From Flavisericum labens (GTDB lineage: Bacteria; Bacteroidota; Bacteroidia; Flavobacteriales; Flavobacteriaceae), in NCBI RefSeq assembly GCF_045446075.1, contig NZ_JBJJBQ010000005.1, forward strand, positions 230,922 through 294,921: 64,000 nucleotides of DNA, given 5' to 3'. The translations under genes were made by a program, and so were the position numbers. The notes beneath the pieces are model-generated. The model made no database searches and was not told the origin of the DNA. It worked only from the letters and a program-made list of their open reading frames with translations. Positions 1-8,159 of the stretch are shown here, piece after piece; positions within the stretch are counted from its first letter, which is position 1; every line of letters begins with the position of its first letter.

Positions 1-510
1 GAGCAGATCATCAAAATGAACCTGCGCGAAAACCGCAAGAAGCAGATAGAAAACAACAGGCAGTTTGAGGAAGTGACCAAGATGATCAGGGAAACCGACT
101 ATGTGGATATGAAGAAACCGCTTTCGGTGGATGAAATGGTGGCCATATCGATTTCGCTCCTCGAAAACAATGTGGGCTATGGGGGCGAGGAGAAATATTT
201 TTCGGATCTGTTCAAGGGCACGGCAGAAATGACCGAGGCCGAAACCGTCGAGAGCTTCCGGAAAAACTTCAAAAAGGAAACGTTCCACAGGCTCATCCGG
301 TTCATGATTGCCAAGCAGGTGCGTTTTGGAGAGAGCAACCATACCAACGACCTGACGAACATAGCGTTTTATAAAGCCGCACAGCGGTATTATGGAAAAG
401 AGATGGCGGCTATCGAAAAGGGATATGCCGAAAAACGCGACAAGCGAGAGACACGCCTGAAGGAGCGTATCGCCGTCCTAGAAAATAAAATCCAGGAACA
501 CGGTGATTAG
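1..510 (+). CDS. C-terminal fragment of an ICE backbone protein, possibly ParB/RepB-like
   Basis: The reading frame is open from the first base of the window, so the 5' part of the gene is missing and the methionine at 16 need not be the start. The visible part has about 169 residues. It is hydrophilic and ends in a Lys/Arg/Glu-rich helical tail (from about residue 130) that could form a coiled coil. Proteins with such a tail close the ParB/RepB/Spo0J-like partition genes of Bacteroidota ICEs, and the mobile-element context agrees, but no diagnostic ParB motif is visible in this fragment. A strong terminator follows the stop codon. Confidence 0.45.
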   Translation, partial: EQIIKMNLRENRKKQIENNRQFEEVTKMIRETDYVDMKKPLSVDEMVAISISLLENNVGYGGEEKYFSDLFKGTAEMTEAETVESFRKNFKKETFHRLIRFMIAKQVRFGESNHTNDLTNIAFYKAAQRYYGKEMAAIEKGYAEKRDKRETRLKERIAVLENKIQEHGD

Positions 511-530
511 CATTTGTTGTCAGTAGGAGA

Positions 531-561
531 GGTCGGCATCCGTGCCGGCCTTTCTTTTTTT
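531..561 (+). terminator. Rho-independent terminator
   Basis: GGTCGGCA (531-538) pairs with TGCCGGCC (543-550) around a four-base loop, allowing one G-T pair, and is followed by a T-rich run to 561. It ends the transcript of the upstream partial gene and insulates hipBA. Confidence 0.85.
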
Positions 562-577
562 GTTCAAAACACTTAAA

Positions 578-626
578 TGTCGCTTATTTGCAACATAATT
601 ATTATATTTATCGTTAATAAGCGACA
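578..626. promoter_or_regulatory. Inverted-repeat operator upstream of hipB
   Basis: TGTCGCTTATT (578-588) and AATAAGCGACA (616-626) are a perfect 11-bp inverted repeat separated by 27 bp. The right arm ends two bases before the hipB start at 629. The AT-rich spacer probably contains the promoter. HipB-type antitoxins are known to autorepress through inverted repeats placed like this, so an operator is the natural reading. Confidence 0.7.
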
Positions 627-628
627 AT

Positions 629-916
629 ATGAATTCAAAGAAAGCAATAATACTTCCAAAATATCAAAAGATATTTGATGGTGTCGGTGAAAATATCAAA
701 CTGGCACGTAAGCGCAGAAAGTTGACCATGGAACAGGTTTCGGAACGAGCAGGCATACACCGTGCCACGCTGCATCGCATTGAAAAGGGTGACCCTACTG
801 TGGCCATAGGTATCTATTTCAATGTGCTCAAAGTGTTGAATCTTGAGGGCGATTTTTCAAAAATTGCCCAAGATGATGAATTCGGTCGCAAACTTCAAGA
901 TTTGGATTTATTATAG
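629..916 (+). CDS. hipB: HipB-like XRE antitoxin/repressor
   Basis: A 95-residue protein with a helix-turn-helix of the XRE/Cro type across about residues 18-72. The pattern resembles a HipB antitoxin: ENIKLARKRRKLTMEQVSE leading into the recognition helix AGIHRATLHRIEKGDPT. It ends two bases before the HipA start, so the pair is translationally linked. The expected role is binding the inverted repeat just upstream and neutralizing HipA. The start at 629 is the first ATG after the operator arm. Confidence 0.85.
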   Translation: MNSKKAIILPKYQKIFDGVGENIKLARKRRKLTMEQVSERAGIHRATLHRIEKGDPTVAIGIYFNVLKVLNLEGDFSKIAQDDEFGRKLQDLDLL

Positions 917-918
917 GT

Positions 919-2181
919 ATGGCACAGGGGAAATTTGATATTTATGTGTATGCGGATTGGATTGGTCTAAATGGTCCGGTTCAAGTAGGGGTGCTGTCGG
1001 CACATTTTGCGAAAGCTAAAAAAGCGTTCAGTTTTGAATATAATAAAAATTGGTTGGAAAAGGGTCTTTATCAAAACCTGGATCCAGATATTGCATTCTA
1101 CTCTGGGCCACAATACCCTACTGACAAGGAAAATTTTGGAATATTCTTGGACAGTATGCCCGATACTTGGGGGAAGACGCTGATGAAACGCCGAGAAGCC
1201 CAAAACGCAAGGGAACGTGGAGAGAAGGCTAAAACACTTTATGAAATAGATTATTTGCTAGGGGTTTATGATGTAAGCAGAATGGGAGCATTGCGTTTCA
1301 AGAAGGATGTTGATGGTCCGTTCTTGGATGATGATGACCGCAACCCTACACCACCTTGGTCGTCCCTTGGCGATTTGCAAGAAGCCGTAGAACAATTGGA
1401 AAGCGATACCCAAAATGATGAAATAAGGCAATGGTTGGCTGTACTGATAGCTCCAGGCTCGTCTTTGGGCGGTGCGCGACCAAAGGCAAATATTTTGGGA
1501 AAGGATAAGAGTCTATGGATTGCCAAGTTTCCTTCTAAAGCAGATACGGTGGACAAAGCGGCTTGGGAATTTTTGGCCTATAAATTAGCGACCGCCTGCG
1601 GTATAGAAATGGCCGAATCAAAAATTGAAAAGATTTCGGGCCCTTATTACACCTTTCTCACCAAACGATTTGACCGTTCAGTAAATGGACGAATTCATTT
1701 TGCGTCGGCGATGACAATGACCGGGAACAACGAGGAAACGCTCAAAACCCAAACGGCAAGTTACCTAGATATCGTTGACGTCATCGAGAATTACGGAACC
1801 AATGTAGAAGCCAATTTACATCAGCTATGGCGTAGGATAGTCTTCAACATCGCCATATCGAACACGGACGATCACCTGCGTAATCACGGATTCATCCTAA
1901 ACGAAAAAGGCTGGAAGCTATCGCCAGCTTATGACTTGAACCCATCCATTGAAAAGGACGGGTTGGCACTCCATATCGATATGGATGATAATGCCCTGGA
2001 TTTTGAATTGGCGAAGAGTGTTGGGGAATTTTTTAGGTTGAACGAAGATGAAATGGATGCCATCATCAATGAGGTTATTACTGTGGTCAAGAATTGGAAG
2101 GTGATAGCTAAGGGAATTGGAATTGCTAATAAAGAAATCTTATTGATGGAGCCTGCTTTTAATACTGAAACTTATAATTAA
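919..2181 (+). CDS. hipA: HipA-family toxin kinase
   Basis: A 420-residue protein of the HipA Ser/Thr kinase family. Known family members phosphorylate proteins such as glutamyl-tRNA synthetase and drive growth arrest or persistence. Visible features are the glycine-rich loop GSSLGGARPKA (180-190), FLTKRFDR (246-253), the catalytic NTDDHLRNH (315-323) and the metal-binding-like YDLNP (338-342), in the order expected for an intact enzyme. Length is near the usual 410-440. It follows hipB by two bases. In a mobile element it may stabilize inheritance or act in phage defence; that is inference. Confidence 0.9.
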   Translation: MAQGKFDIYVYADWIGLNGPVQVGVLSAHFAKAKKAFSFEYNKNWLEKGLYQNLDPDIAFYSGPQYPTDKENFGIFLDSMPDTWGKTLMKRREAQNARERGEKAKTLYEIDYLLGVYDVSRMGALRFKKDVDGPFLDDDDRNPTPPWSSLGDLQEAVEQLESDTQNDEIRQWLAVLIAPGSSLGGARPKANILGKDKSLWIAKFPSKADTVDKAAWEFLAYKLATACGIEMAESKIEKISGPYYTFLTKRFDRSVNGRIHFASAMTMTGNNEETLKTQTASYLDIVDVIENYGTNVEANLHQLWRRIVFNIAISNTDDHLRNHGFILNEKGWKLSPAYDLNPSIEKDGLALHIDMDDNALDFELAKSVGEFFRLNEDEMDAIINEVITVVKNWKVIAKGIGIANKEILLMEPAFNTETYN

Positions 2182-2983
2182 AGGAAATGAATTAATAAGT
2201 TTAAACAAAATATTAGGGCAATACTTGAGTTTGGAAACCCGGGTTTGATTGTCCGCTCAGCACATTCCCCTGCGTTCCACGGCTCCCCGCAAAAAGGCGG
2301 ATGGCCAATCCACTTCGGGAAAAGCGCTTCACTAAAAAACATCTTGAACACCATCCCCGTTTTTGCCACTCCATTGCGCTAACCCTTCCCGCGATGCTGG
2401 GAAGGAACGCTCCATTCCCTAGCCAAAAAGAGGATGGAGTCCGCTTGCCAACGGAAAGCCACCGGTGCGGTTTTCTTGACGAGATTTTTGGCAAGCCCTT
2501 CTTGGGACCTTGCTCAAAAATCCCTAAAAACCGAACCGTTGGCCTGCACATTTTAAGGGGTTTATAATGGATAAAGCCTTTTGCTGTTTTTCGGAGCATC
2601 GAAAAACGGGCAGGGCATAACCCATTCTAGATTAAATCCAATCGCTCGCCTCGCTCAACTTTCCGTATGCTCGGGTCGCCACTGGCTTTAAAAGAATTGC
2701 TAATGCCCTTGTGGAACCCGTCAAGACCGTGCAGGTTTCAGAAAAAAATAGGGTCTCTACTTCCTTGAAATCCCAAGGGATTTGCTACGTCGCAGACACT
2801 CCCGATTTTTTCCTGAAAGTCTTGACAGAACCCACTTTATCCATTGTGCTGCGCACGAAAGAAATCATACAACGCACCCCTTAAAATTCAGTTGTTTCCC
2901 TTGTGGTCACTGAGCGAAGTCGAAGTGAAGAAGGGAATTTCGGATGGACAGGGGAAATTATTAACCTTTTAAATTTTTTAGTT
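2182..2983. other. 800-bp non-coding, hairpin-rich leader region upstream of ssb
   Basis: No convincing gene lies here; the short frames on either strand resemble no family I know. The stretch holds several inverted repeats. CCTTCCC/GGGAAGG lies at 2384-2405. A long imperfect stem has arms GTCAAGAC (2720-2727) with TTTCAG (2736-2741), and CTGAAA (2813-2818) with GTCTTGAC (2819-2826); it encloses a small AAATCCC-AA-GGGATTT hairpin (2768-2783). A REP-like palindrome lies at 2896-2937. It may be a structured leader, a single-strand replication site or an origin. Confidence 0.5.
2896..2937. repeat. REP-like imperfect palindrome
   Basis: TTCCCTT (2896-2902) pairs with AAGGGAA (2931-2937), and CACT (2908-2911) with AGTG (2924-2927), around the core GAGCGAAGTCGA. 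The core GAGCGAAGTCGAAG is, from memory, a recurrent intergenic motif in Flavobacteriia genomes. It lies about 45 bp before the ssb start. Confidence 0.45.
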
Positions 2984-3325
2984 ATGAGTACGATTAGAAA
3001 CCATGTACAGTTGATCGGGAATGTTGGGCAAGAGCCAACGGTTACGAACCTAGAGAGCGGAAAGAAAGTCGCCCGTTTTTCATTGGCCACGAACGAACAT
3101 TACAAGAACGGTAAGGGCGAGAAGCAGACGGATACCAATTGGCACAACGTAGTGGCCTGGGGCAAGACCGCTGAGATTATCGAAAAGTATGTCGAAAAGG
3201 GCAGGGAAGTCGGTGTGGTCGGCAAGCTGAAGACAAGGTCCTATACCACCAATGAGGGCGACCAACGTTACGTGACCGAAGTGGTTAGCGATGAAATCCT
3301 TTTGCTTGGAAGCAAGGGCGATTAG
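2984..3325 (+). CDS. ssb: Single-stranded DNA-binding protein
   Basis: A 113-residue OB-fold SSB starting MSTIRNHVQLIGNVGQEP. It shows the typical core RFSLATNEHYK, the WHNVVAWGKTAE motif and the C-terminal strand VTEVVSDEILLL. The frame extends upstream to 2903, but the family start is the ATG at 2984, just after an A/T-rich leader. It is shorter than chromosomal SSB because the acidic C-terminal tail is nearly absent, as is usual for element-encoded SSBs that protect transferred single strands. Confidence 0.9.
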   Translation: MSTIRNHVQLIGNVGQEPTVTNLESGKKVARFSLATNEHYKNGKGEKQTDTNWHNVVAWGKTAEIIEKYVEKGREVGVVGKLKTRSYTTNEGDQRYVTEVVSDEILLLGSKGD

Positions 3326-3339
3326 TAGAACCTAAAGGC

Positions 3340-3380
3340 AAAGGGGGCGTAACCGTCACGGTAAACGCTCCCTTTCTTTA
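3340..3380 (+). terminator. Hairpin terminator after ssb
   Basis: Nested complementary arms are AAAGGG/CCCTTT, GCGT (3347-3350)/ACGC (3365-3368) and ACCGT/ACGGT (3352-3362). Together they form a long hairpin from 3340 to 3375 followed by a short T-rich tail. It probably ends or attenuates the ssb transcript before the next gene. Confidence 0.6.
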
Positions 3381-3420
3381 CAATGACAATCAAAAAACCA
3401 ATAATTAAAATTTTAGAACG

Positions 3421-3801
3421 ATGGACAAAAAAGCAAATATTATAAATGAGCGGCTCCAATATTTCAACGGAAGCGAAGTGTTTTACCAAATCCCCTTGCT
3501 CCGTACCCGTTTTACGGACGGTATAAAGTACCTCGCCGATGCAGCCGAATGTTTTTGGCTGGTAACGGACAGCTCCGTGGTCGCCAAAAGTCTAAGGGAT
3601 CGCAGCAGTTGGGTGACCATAGACTTCAAACGGTTACCGAAGGACAAGCGGGAAGCCTCGGGCTATGAAGCCGAGATCATCTACAGTGATGGGAACGACA
3701 ATGTTCTGGAAAGGCACGGGTATAATGTGACCGATTTTCCATTGGACGAGCTACGGTTGTTCTTTGTTAACGATACGCTGATGTTACCAAGCGAATATTG
3801 A
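3421..3801 (+). CDS. DUF6876-like small ICE protein
   Basis: A 126-residue soluble protein without signal peptide or membrane segment. The central segment (YLADAAECFWLVTDSS, then a Trp-Val-Thr-Ile-Asp stretch) and the position next to ssb match the DUF6876 family common in Bacteroidota mobile elements and some cyanobacteria. Its function is unknown. It is bounded upstream by the ssb hairpin and downstream by a terminator at 3881, so it may be its own transcription unit. Confidence 0.6.
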   Translation: MDKKANIINERLQYFNGSEVFYQIPLLRTRFTDGIKYLADAAECFWLVTDSSVVAKSLRDRSSWVTIDFKRLPKDKREASGYEAEIIYSDGNDNVLERHGYNVTDFPLDELRLFFVNDTLMLPSEY

Positions 3802-4280
3802 TACCCAATGGGAAACTTTACAGAGCTATGTGTCTGCACTTTTGTGTTGAATGTTTGAGAACACCAAATAACCACAAACAAGCCCTTATTAAATGAGGGC
3901 TTTTTCTATGTGAAAAGGTTAAAAAAGCATATCTTTATATCGCTGTAAATCAGTATGCAAAATTATATGGCTATCCCATTTTTGACTTTCGCCGATAGCC
4001 GTATCCATCATTTTTGAACATATCGGAATTTTTGGAATTCCGAAAAAAGGCAATCCATCTTTGGACTGGATTGTTTGGAATTTTGTTCGCCTTGCGGCGA
4101 ACGAAATGGAAAAGCAAGAGGGTAACACGCGCAGCGGTGTTACATTTTTGATGTTCCTCTAGAACGCTTATATAATAAGGGTTTTGGGGCGGTGGCCGAT
4201 TTGTGGTCTGGGCCTTTGGCCAAGATTTTTCAGAAAAAACCTTGGCAGCCCAATAAAAACAATAAAATTTTTCAGAAAAA
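3802..4280. other. Intergenic region before the mobilization genes, oriT candidate
   Basis: No gene is apparent. After the terminator at 3881 the region carries perfect hairpins GTTCGCC/GGCGAAC (4085-4102) and GTAACAC/GTGTTAC (4122-4143). It also carries two copies of TTTTTCAGAAAAAA (4226-4239 and 4268-4281), the second ending on the A of the mobilization gene's ATG. Hairpins next to mobilization genes are typical of transfer origins, so this is the best place in the window to look for oriT. Confidence 0.45.
3881..3905 (+). terminator. Rho-independent terminator
   Basis: AGCCCT (3881-3886) and AGGGCT (3896-3901) form a stem with a nine-base loop followed by a T-run. It terminates transcription from ssb and the DUF6876 gene. 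Confidence 0.85.
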
Positions 4281-4682
4281 ATGGATAAAGGCTATGAAAA
4301 AGAACGATTTGAAAAACTAGGAATCAAGGCTTCGGTGGCCAAGAGGTTCAGGGTATTCTGCAAAAAGATGTCCTGTTCCCAATCGATGGGGCTGCTGATG
4401 ATGGTCGATTTTTTCGAGGAGCACGGCATTTCGCCAAAGGAATCTTTGGGGCCAAACATGCAGACGTTGGAAAGTAAAATCAAGAAACGAATTAATGCCG
4501 TCATCGCCATCATGCGCGATGTGGAAAAGACCCAGACCAAGCCCACGGTCGCCATGTTACAATCTTTATTTGAGGTTGACGAACCCAAAAAGAAACCACT
4601 CATTCGAGAAAAGAAATATGCCGGGGATAAACAGAAAGAGCCCAAGTTCAGGGAAAAGAAGAGCACCAATGATAAACCTTAA
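4281..4682 (+). CDS. BfmA/BtgA-family mobilization protein
   Basis: A 133-residue basic protein. Residues 12-55 (SVAKRFRVFCKKMSCSQSM and the following helix) look like the ribbon-helix-helix or helical DNA-binding region of the BfmA/BtgA family, which assists the relaxase at oriT in Bacteroides mobilizable elements. The tail from about residue 95 is very Lys/Glu-rich. It is followed 11 bp later by the relaxase gene. The start at 4281 overlaps the second TTTTTCAGAAAAAA copy, suggesting control at translation or initiation. Confidence 0.75.
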   Translation: MDKGYEKERFEKLGIKASVAKRFRVFCKKMSCSQSMGLLMMVDFFEEHGISPKESLGPNMQTLESKIKKRINAVIAIMRDVEKTQTKPTVAMLQSLFEVDEPKKKPLIREKKYAGDKQKEPKFREKKSTNDKP

Positions 4683-4693
4683 ACCAATCTACC

Positions 4694-5725
4694 ATGTACA
4701 TTACCATCACGCCCCAGAAATTGGGAACGGACTATCCGCAAAGTTCGGCCGACTTTGTGGGCTATCTTGAAAAGGAAAACGATGGCCTGGCCAAAGAAGA
4801 TATGGAGCACTTTTTCAACCAGTACGGCGATAGAATATCGGCTGGGGAAGTGGTCAGGGAAATTGACGGCAACACCGCCAAGCTCAAAAAGAAAGAGCCC
4901 AAGTTCTATTCAATAACGGTCAGCCCCTCTAAATATGAACTGCGGAAGCTTCAGGACAGCAGCAAGGACCTTAAGCGCTATACCCGCGAGTTGATGAAGG
5001 ACTACGTGGCCAGTTTCAACCGTGAGATCAATGGACGCCCCATAACGGTCGATGACATCAAGTATTTCGCAAAGATCGAGCACACGCGGACCTTCAAGGG
5101 CACGGACAGACAGGTGGGCGAAAATCAGCCCTTTGCCACAAAGATACTCGGGCTCAAGACTGAGATACGACAGATAGAGAACGGTAGCTTGGCGGGCAAT
5201 GTCGGACAAAAACGGGTCCAGATTGCCAAATTGGAACGGGAGGCACCCCACCAACAGAATGGCAAGCGCATAGTTCAAGGCATGGAAAAGGCGGGCGACC
5301 AAAGTCACGTACATATCATTGTTAGCCGAAAGGATGCCTCCAACACCTTTAGCCTGTCCCCGGGCAGCAAGCACCGGGCCTCCCAAGTGGAGATGCACGG
5401 CAAGGTGGTGAAGCGGGGCTTCGACCGTGACCGGTTCTTTGAACGTGCGGAGCAGACGTTCGATAGGACGTTCGGTTACAAACGTAACTATGCCGAGACC
5501 TATAAGGCCAAAAAGAACTTTGTGCAACACCCGAAACTTTACTTTGCTGCCCTTATGGACCTGCCGGCCAACGAGCGGGCCATGGCCTTTAAGATCATCG
5601 GCAAGTCGGGGGCGCCAATGCTGCCCAGTATCCCCACCAGTCAGGCTCAAATGGCATTGCGGATATTCAAGCGGTTACGACGAGGCGCGGAAATCGCCGT
5701 GAAATCAAGCTCAATAGGAATCTAA
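4694..5725 (+). CDS. MobB-type relaxase (DUF5712 family)
   Basis: A 343-residue DNA-nicking relaxase of Bacteroidota mobile elements. It would cut oriT and pilot the transferred strand. It opens with MYITITPQKLG, shows the invariant FYSITVSPSKYE stretch (about 75-86), and has a His-hydrophobic-His pair in SHVHIIVSRKD, the metal-binding signature of HUH-like relaxases. The C-terminal third is basic. It lies between the accessory mobilization protein and the coupling ATPase, the usual mob order. A long antisense frame here is a codon shadow. Confidence 0.85.
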   Translation: MYITITPQKLGTDYPQSSADFVGYLEKENDGLAKEDMEHFFNQYGDRISAGEVVREIDGNTAKLKKKEPKFYSITVSPSKYELRKLQDSSKDLKRYTRELMKDYVASFNREINGRPITVDDIKYFAKIEHTRTFKGTDRQVGENQPFATKILGLKTEIRQIENGSLAGNVGQKRVQIAKLEREAPHQQNGKRIVQGMEKAGDQSHVHIIVSRKDASNTFSLSPGSKHRASQVEMHGKVVKRGFDRDRFFERAEQTFDRTFGYKRNYAETYKAKKNFVQHPKLYFAALMDLPANERAMAFKIIGKSGAPMLPSIPTSQAQMALRIFKRLRRGAEIAVKSSSIGI

Positions 5726-5735
5726 AATCAAGATT

Positions 5736-7310
5736 ATGGACAATTATATTCAGGTCATATTTGCAGTAACCGGTATGGGCGCCCTGTTTTACGGCAGTTT
5801 TGGTATGGTCAGATATGCATTTGCCCTAAACCTGTTGTTGACCGGTCTATTGGTGTTCTATCTATCAAGGGAGTTGGAAATGGCCCTAGCGTTGCTCTAT
5901 TACGCCTGTCCGTTATTGCTTATCAACACAGTGGGCTATGTGTTCCTGCACAGGGCTGACCAATCAAAAACAGGAAACGATATATACCGTGTGGGTTTTG
6001 CCACTACCAAAGGCCGTTTCGAACTGAACAACATCAAGCGTGGTGCATCGGTAATCGGTTCCGCCGGGAGCGGAAAGACCGAAAGCGTGGTCTATGGTTT
6101 CCTAGAGCATTTCCAAAAACATGGGTTCTGTGGTGTCATCCACGATTATAAGGATTTCGAGCTCACCGAAATGGCCTATCCGCTTTTTAAGGATAGCGAG
6201 GTGCCGTTCAAGGTCATTTCCTTTGAAAACATCATCCATAGAGCCAACCCCATTGCCCCGCGCTATCTGGAAAGTGAGGAAAGCGTCAATGAGGTTTCCC
6301 GGGTACTGATCGAGAACCTATTGGAACAACGGGAAAGTGGCTCAACGGGCACGACAAAATTCTTCAACGATGCCGCCGAGGGACTTGTGGGAGGTCTGAT
6401 CTGGAAACTGAGGACGGATTACCCCCAATACTGTACCCTGTCCCATTTGATAGCCATATACCAATTGCTGGACACGGACAGCCTGATCGGATTTTTGGAG
6501 ACCAACACTACATCGAGGGCCATGGCGGACGCATTCATCAGCGGAAAGGATTCCGAAAGGCAGACGGCGGGTGTTAAAAGCACCCTGGCCAATGCGCTGA
6601 AACGGATCAGTACGCAACGTATTTTTATGGCGTTGTCGGAGGATGAAGTACCGTTGGATATCAACAGCGAAGAAAACCCTGCCGTTATTTCCGTGGTGAA
6701 CAATCCCAAATATGAGACATCCTATGCACCGGTTATTGCCACCATCATCCACACCATCACCAAACAGATGAGCGTGCGCCATTCAAGACCGTCCTTTCTT
6801 TTGATGGAAGAAGCGCCGACCATTAGGTTGTTGAACATGCACCGTATTCCGGCAACGCTCAGGAGCTATGATATTGCTACGGTCTATGTGATGCAGGACA
6901 AGATACAGAACGATATGATGTACGGCGACAAGGCGAGCCGTGCGATCTTGGGCAACCTGTCCTATCAGTTCTTTGGGAAAGTGAACGACCCGGATACCGC
7001 CAAGTATTACGAGCGCTTTTTTGAAATAATAAAAGATCCGACAAAGAGTGTCAGCCGTGGGCACAACCTGGATTTTGATACGCGGGTTACTACAGGCGAA
7101 AAGGAAATACCGAAGGTTCGGGCGGACGTTTTTTTCAGGTTAAAGCAGGGCGAGTTCATTACCTATGCAGATGGCAGGGATAAAAAGGTACAGTTCAAAC
7201 TGGCCAGAATACAGAGGGAACTGCCCAAAGGTGAAAGGCCATATTCAAGTGCCGACCTACAGGCCAATTTTGATAGGATATATGATGAGGCCCGGTCGAT
7301 TTTTTCCTAA
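5736..7310 (+). CDS. Type IV coupling protein (TraG/TraD/MobC-like ATPase)
   Basis: A 524-residue coupling ATPase that would bring the relaxase-DNA complex to the conjugation pore at the inner membrane. Two or three hydrophobic N-terminal segments (residues 5-72) anchor it. Walker A is GSAGSGKT (108-115) and Walker B is SFLLMEEAPTI (about 352-362). It is shorter than the roughly 670-residue Bacteroides homologues but has both motifs and a normal C-terminus. It is 10 bp downstream of the relaxase. It converges on the S24 repressor gene with 16 bp between the stop codons. Confidence 0.88.
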   Translation: MDNYIQVIFAVTGMGALFYGSFGMVRYAFALNLLLTGLLVFYLSRELEMALALLYYACPLLLINTVGYVFLHRADQSKTGNDIYRVGFATTKGRFELNNIKRGASVIGSAGSGKTESVVYGFLEHFQKHGFCGVIHDYKDFELTEMAYPLFKDSEVPFKVISFENIIHRANPIAPRYLESEESVNEVSRVLIENLLEQRESGSTGTTKFFNDAAEGLVGGLIWKLRTDYPQYCTLSHLIAIYQLLDTDSLIGFLETNTTSRAMADAFISGKDSERQTAGVKSTLANALKRISTQRIFMALSEDEVPLDINSEENPAVISVVNNPKYETSYAPVIATIIHTITKQMSVRHSRPSFLLMEEAPTIRLLNMHRIPATLRSYDIATVYVMQDKIQNDMMYGDKASRAILGNLSYQFFGKVNDPDTAKYYERFFEIIKDPTKSVSRGHNLDFDTRVTTGEKEIPKVRADVFFRLKQGEFITYADGRDKKVQFKLARIQRELPKGERPYSSADLQANFDRIYDEARSIFS

Positions 7311-7326
7311 CCCATCACATATTTGG

Positions 7327-8103
7327 TCAAAATTCTGTTTTCTTTTTAAGAGCTTCCAGTTCAACCCCCAAAGCATTGAACATCTGAAGAATACTGCTAA
7401 TCTTCAATTCGTCGGGACTATATTCCTGTGTTTGGATGGCACAGGTGAACTCCCATAGCTCCAGGATTTCATCGGCCTTGATTTCATAGGGGAGGTATTC
7501 CCTGTTATCCGAAACCAAGAGCAGCGTCCCTTTGGAATGCAATTGGTCAAAGACCCGTTTATAGACCATGCCATCGTTTTTGGTCAAAAGCACATAGGTC
7601 GTGCCGTTTTTGATGTCTGCCATGTCCTCAACATAGCGACCAACAATGAACGAACCATCTTTCACGGGCAGCATCGAATCCCCTTTAATGGGAAAGGCGC
7701 GGTGCTTGCCAGAGGGAAGGAACGGTAACTTTATCTTCTCCAGTTGTTCGATGTACTCCGGATCATCATATCCGGCCAGATACCCAGCGGAAGTCTTTAC
7801 GGGGACCACCTCGATCAGGTCCTCATTTTCTGAATCCACCATAATGGGGAACAGCACCCGTTGGTTGCCCAAGTCTATAAAAGAAAAATCTTTGGCCTTG
7901 GTGAGGTCCTTTTTGATAAGGATATCGACAGGTATCTTGAAGAAATCCGATAGGGTTACCAATAGCTCCAGATTGGGTTCGGAACGTCCTTCCTCTTTGG
8001 AGCCGAGGTTCGATCGGGAAATGCCCAATTCCTCAGCGAGTTGTTCCTGGGAAAGACCTTTTAAATCACGAAGATGCCTGATGTTTTTGGATATAAAATT
8101 CAT
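7327..8103 (-). CDS. LexA/CI-like S24 repressor with XRE domain
   Basis: A 258-residue repressor. Residues 7-62 form an XRE helix-turn-helix (LSQEQLAEELGISRSNL). Residues 95-225 form an S24 self-cleavage domain with the scissile Ala-Gly at 106-107, the catalytic Ser143 in KGDSMLP and Lys182 in VYKRVF. Such proteins cleave themselves upon RecA activation after DNA damage. It is divergent from the polymerase operon across a 56-bp space holding a perfect palindrome, so it most likely represses both promoters until damage occurs. Confidence 0.9.
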   Translation of the reverse strand: MNFISKNIRHLRDLKGLSQEQLAEELGISRSNLGSKEEGRSEPNLELLVTLSDFFKIPVDILIKKDLTKAKDFSFIDLGNQRVLFPIMVDSENEDLIEVVPVKTSAGYLAGYDDPEYIEQLEKIKLPFLPSGKHRAFPIKGDSMLPVKDGSFIVGRYVEDMADIKNGTTYVLLTKNDGMVYKRVFDQLHSKGTLLLVSDNREYLPYEIKADEILELWEFTCAIQTQEYSPDELKISSILQMFNALGVELEALKKKTEF

Positions 8104-8159
8104 AATACTACAAAATTAAGCAATAAAAACTACATATTGTAGTTAATTTTGCTTTTCCA
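8104..8159. promoter_or_regulatory. Divergent SOS-type promoter/operator
   Basis: The spacer between repressor and dinB contains the perfect palindrome AACTACATATTGTAGTT (8128-8144). Around it CAAAATTAA (8111-8119) and TTAATTTTG (8143-8151) form a second inverted repeat. Both outer arms contain TAATTTTG, which fits the Bacteroidota -7 box TAnnTTTG, one for each direction and each 8 bases from its start codon. This suggests near-leaderless divergent transcripts under one central operator. Confidence 0.7.

Noticed and set aside
2213..2599. Short overlapping frames on both strands between hipA and ssb
   Set aside because: Neither resembles a protein family, and the region is better explained by hairpins.
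4910..5650. 246-codon frame on the minus strand opposite the relaxase gene
   Set aside because: It mirrors the codon pattern of the relaxase, has no known motif and lies wholly inside a well-supported gene.
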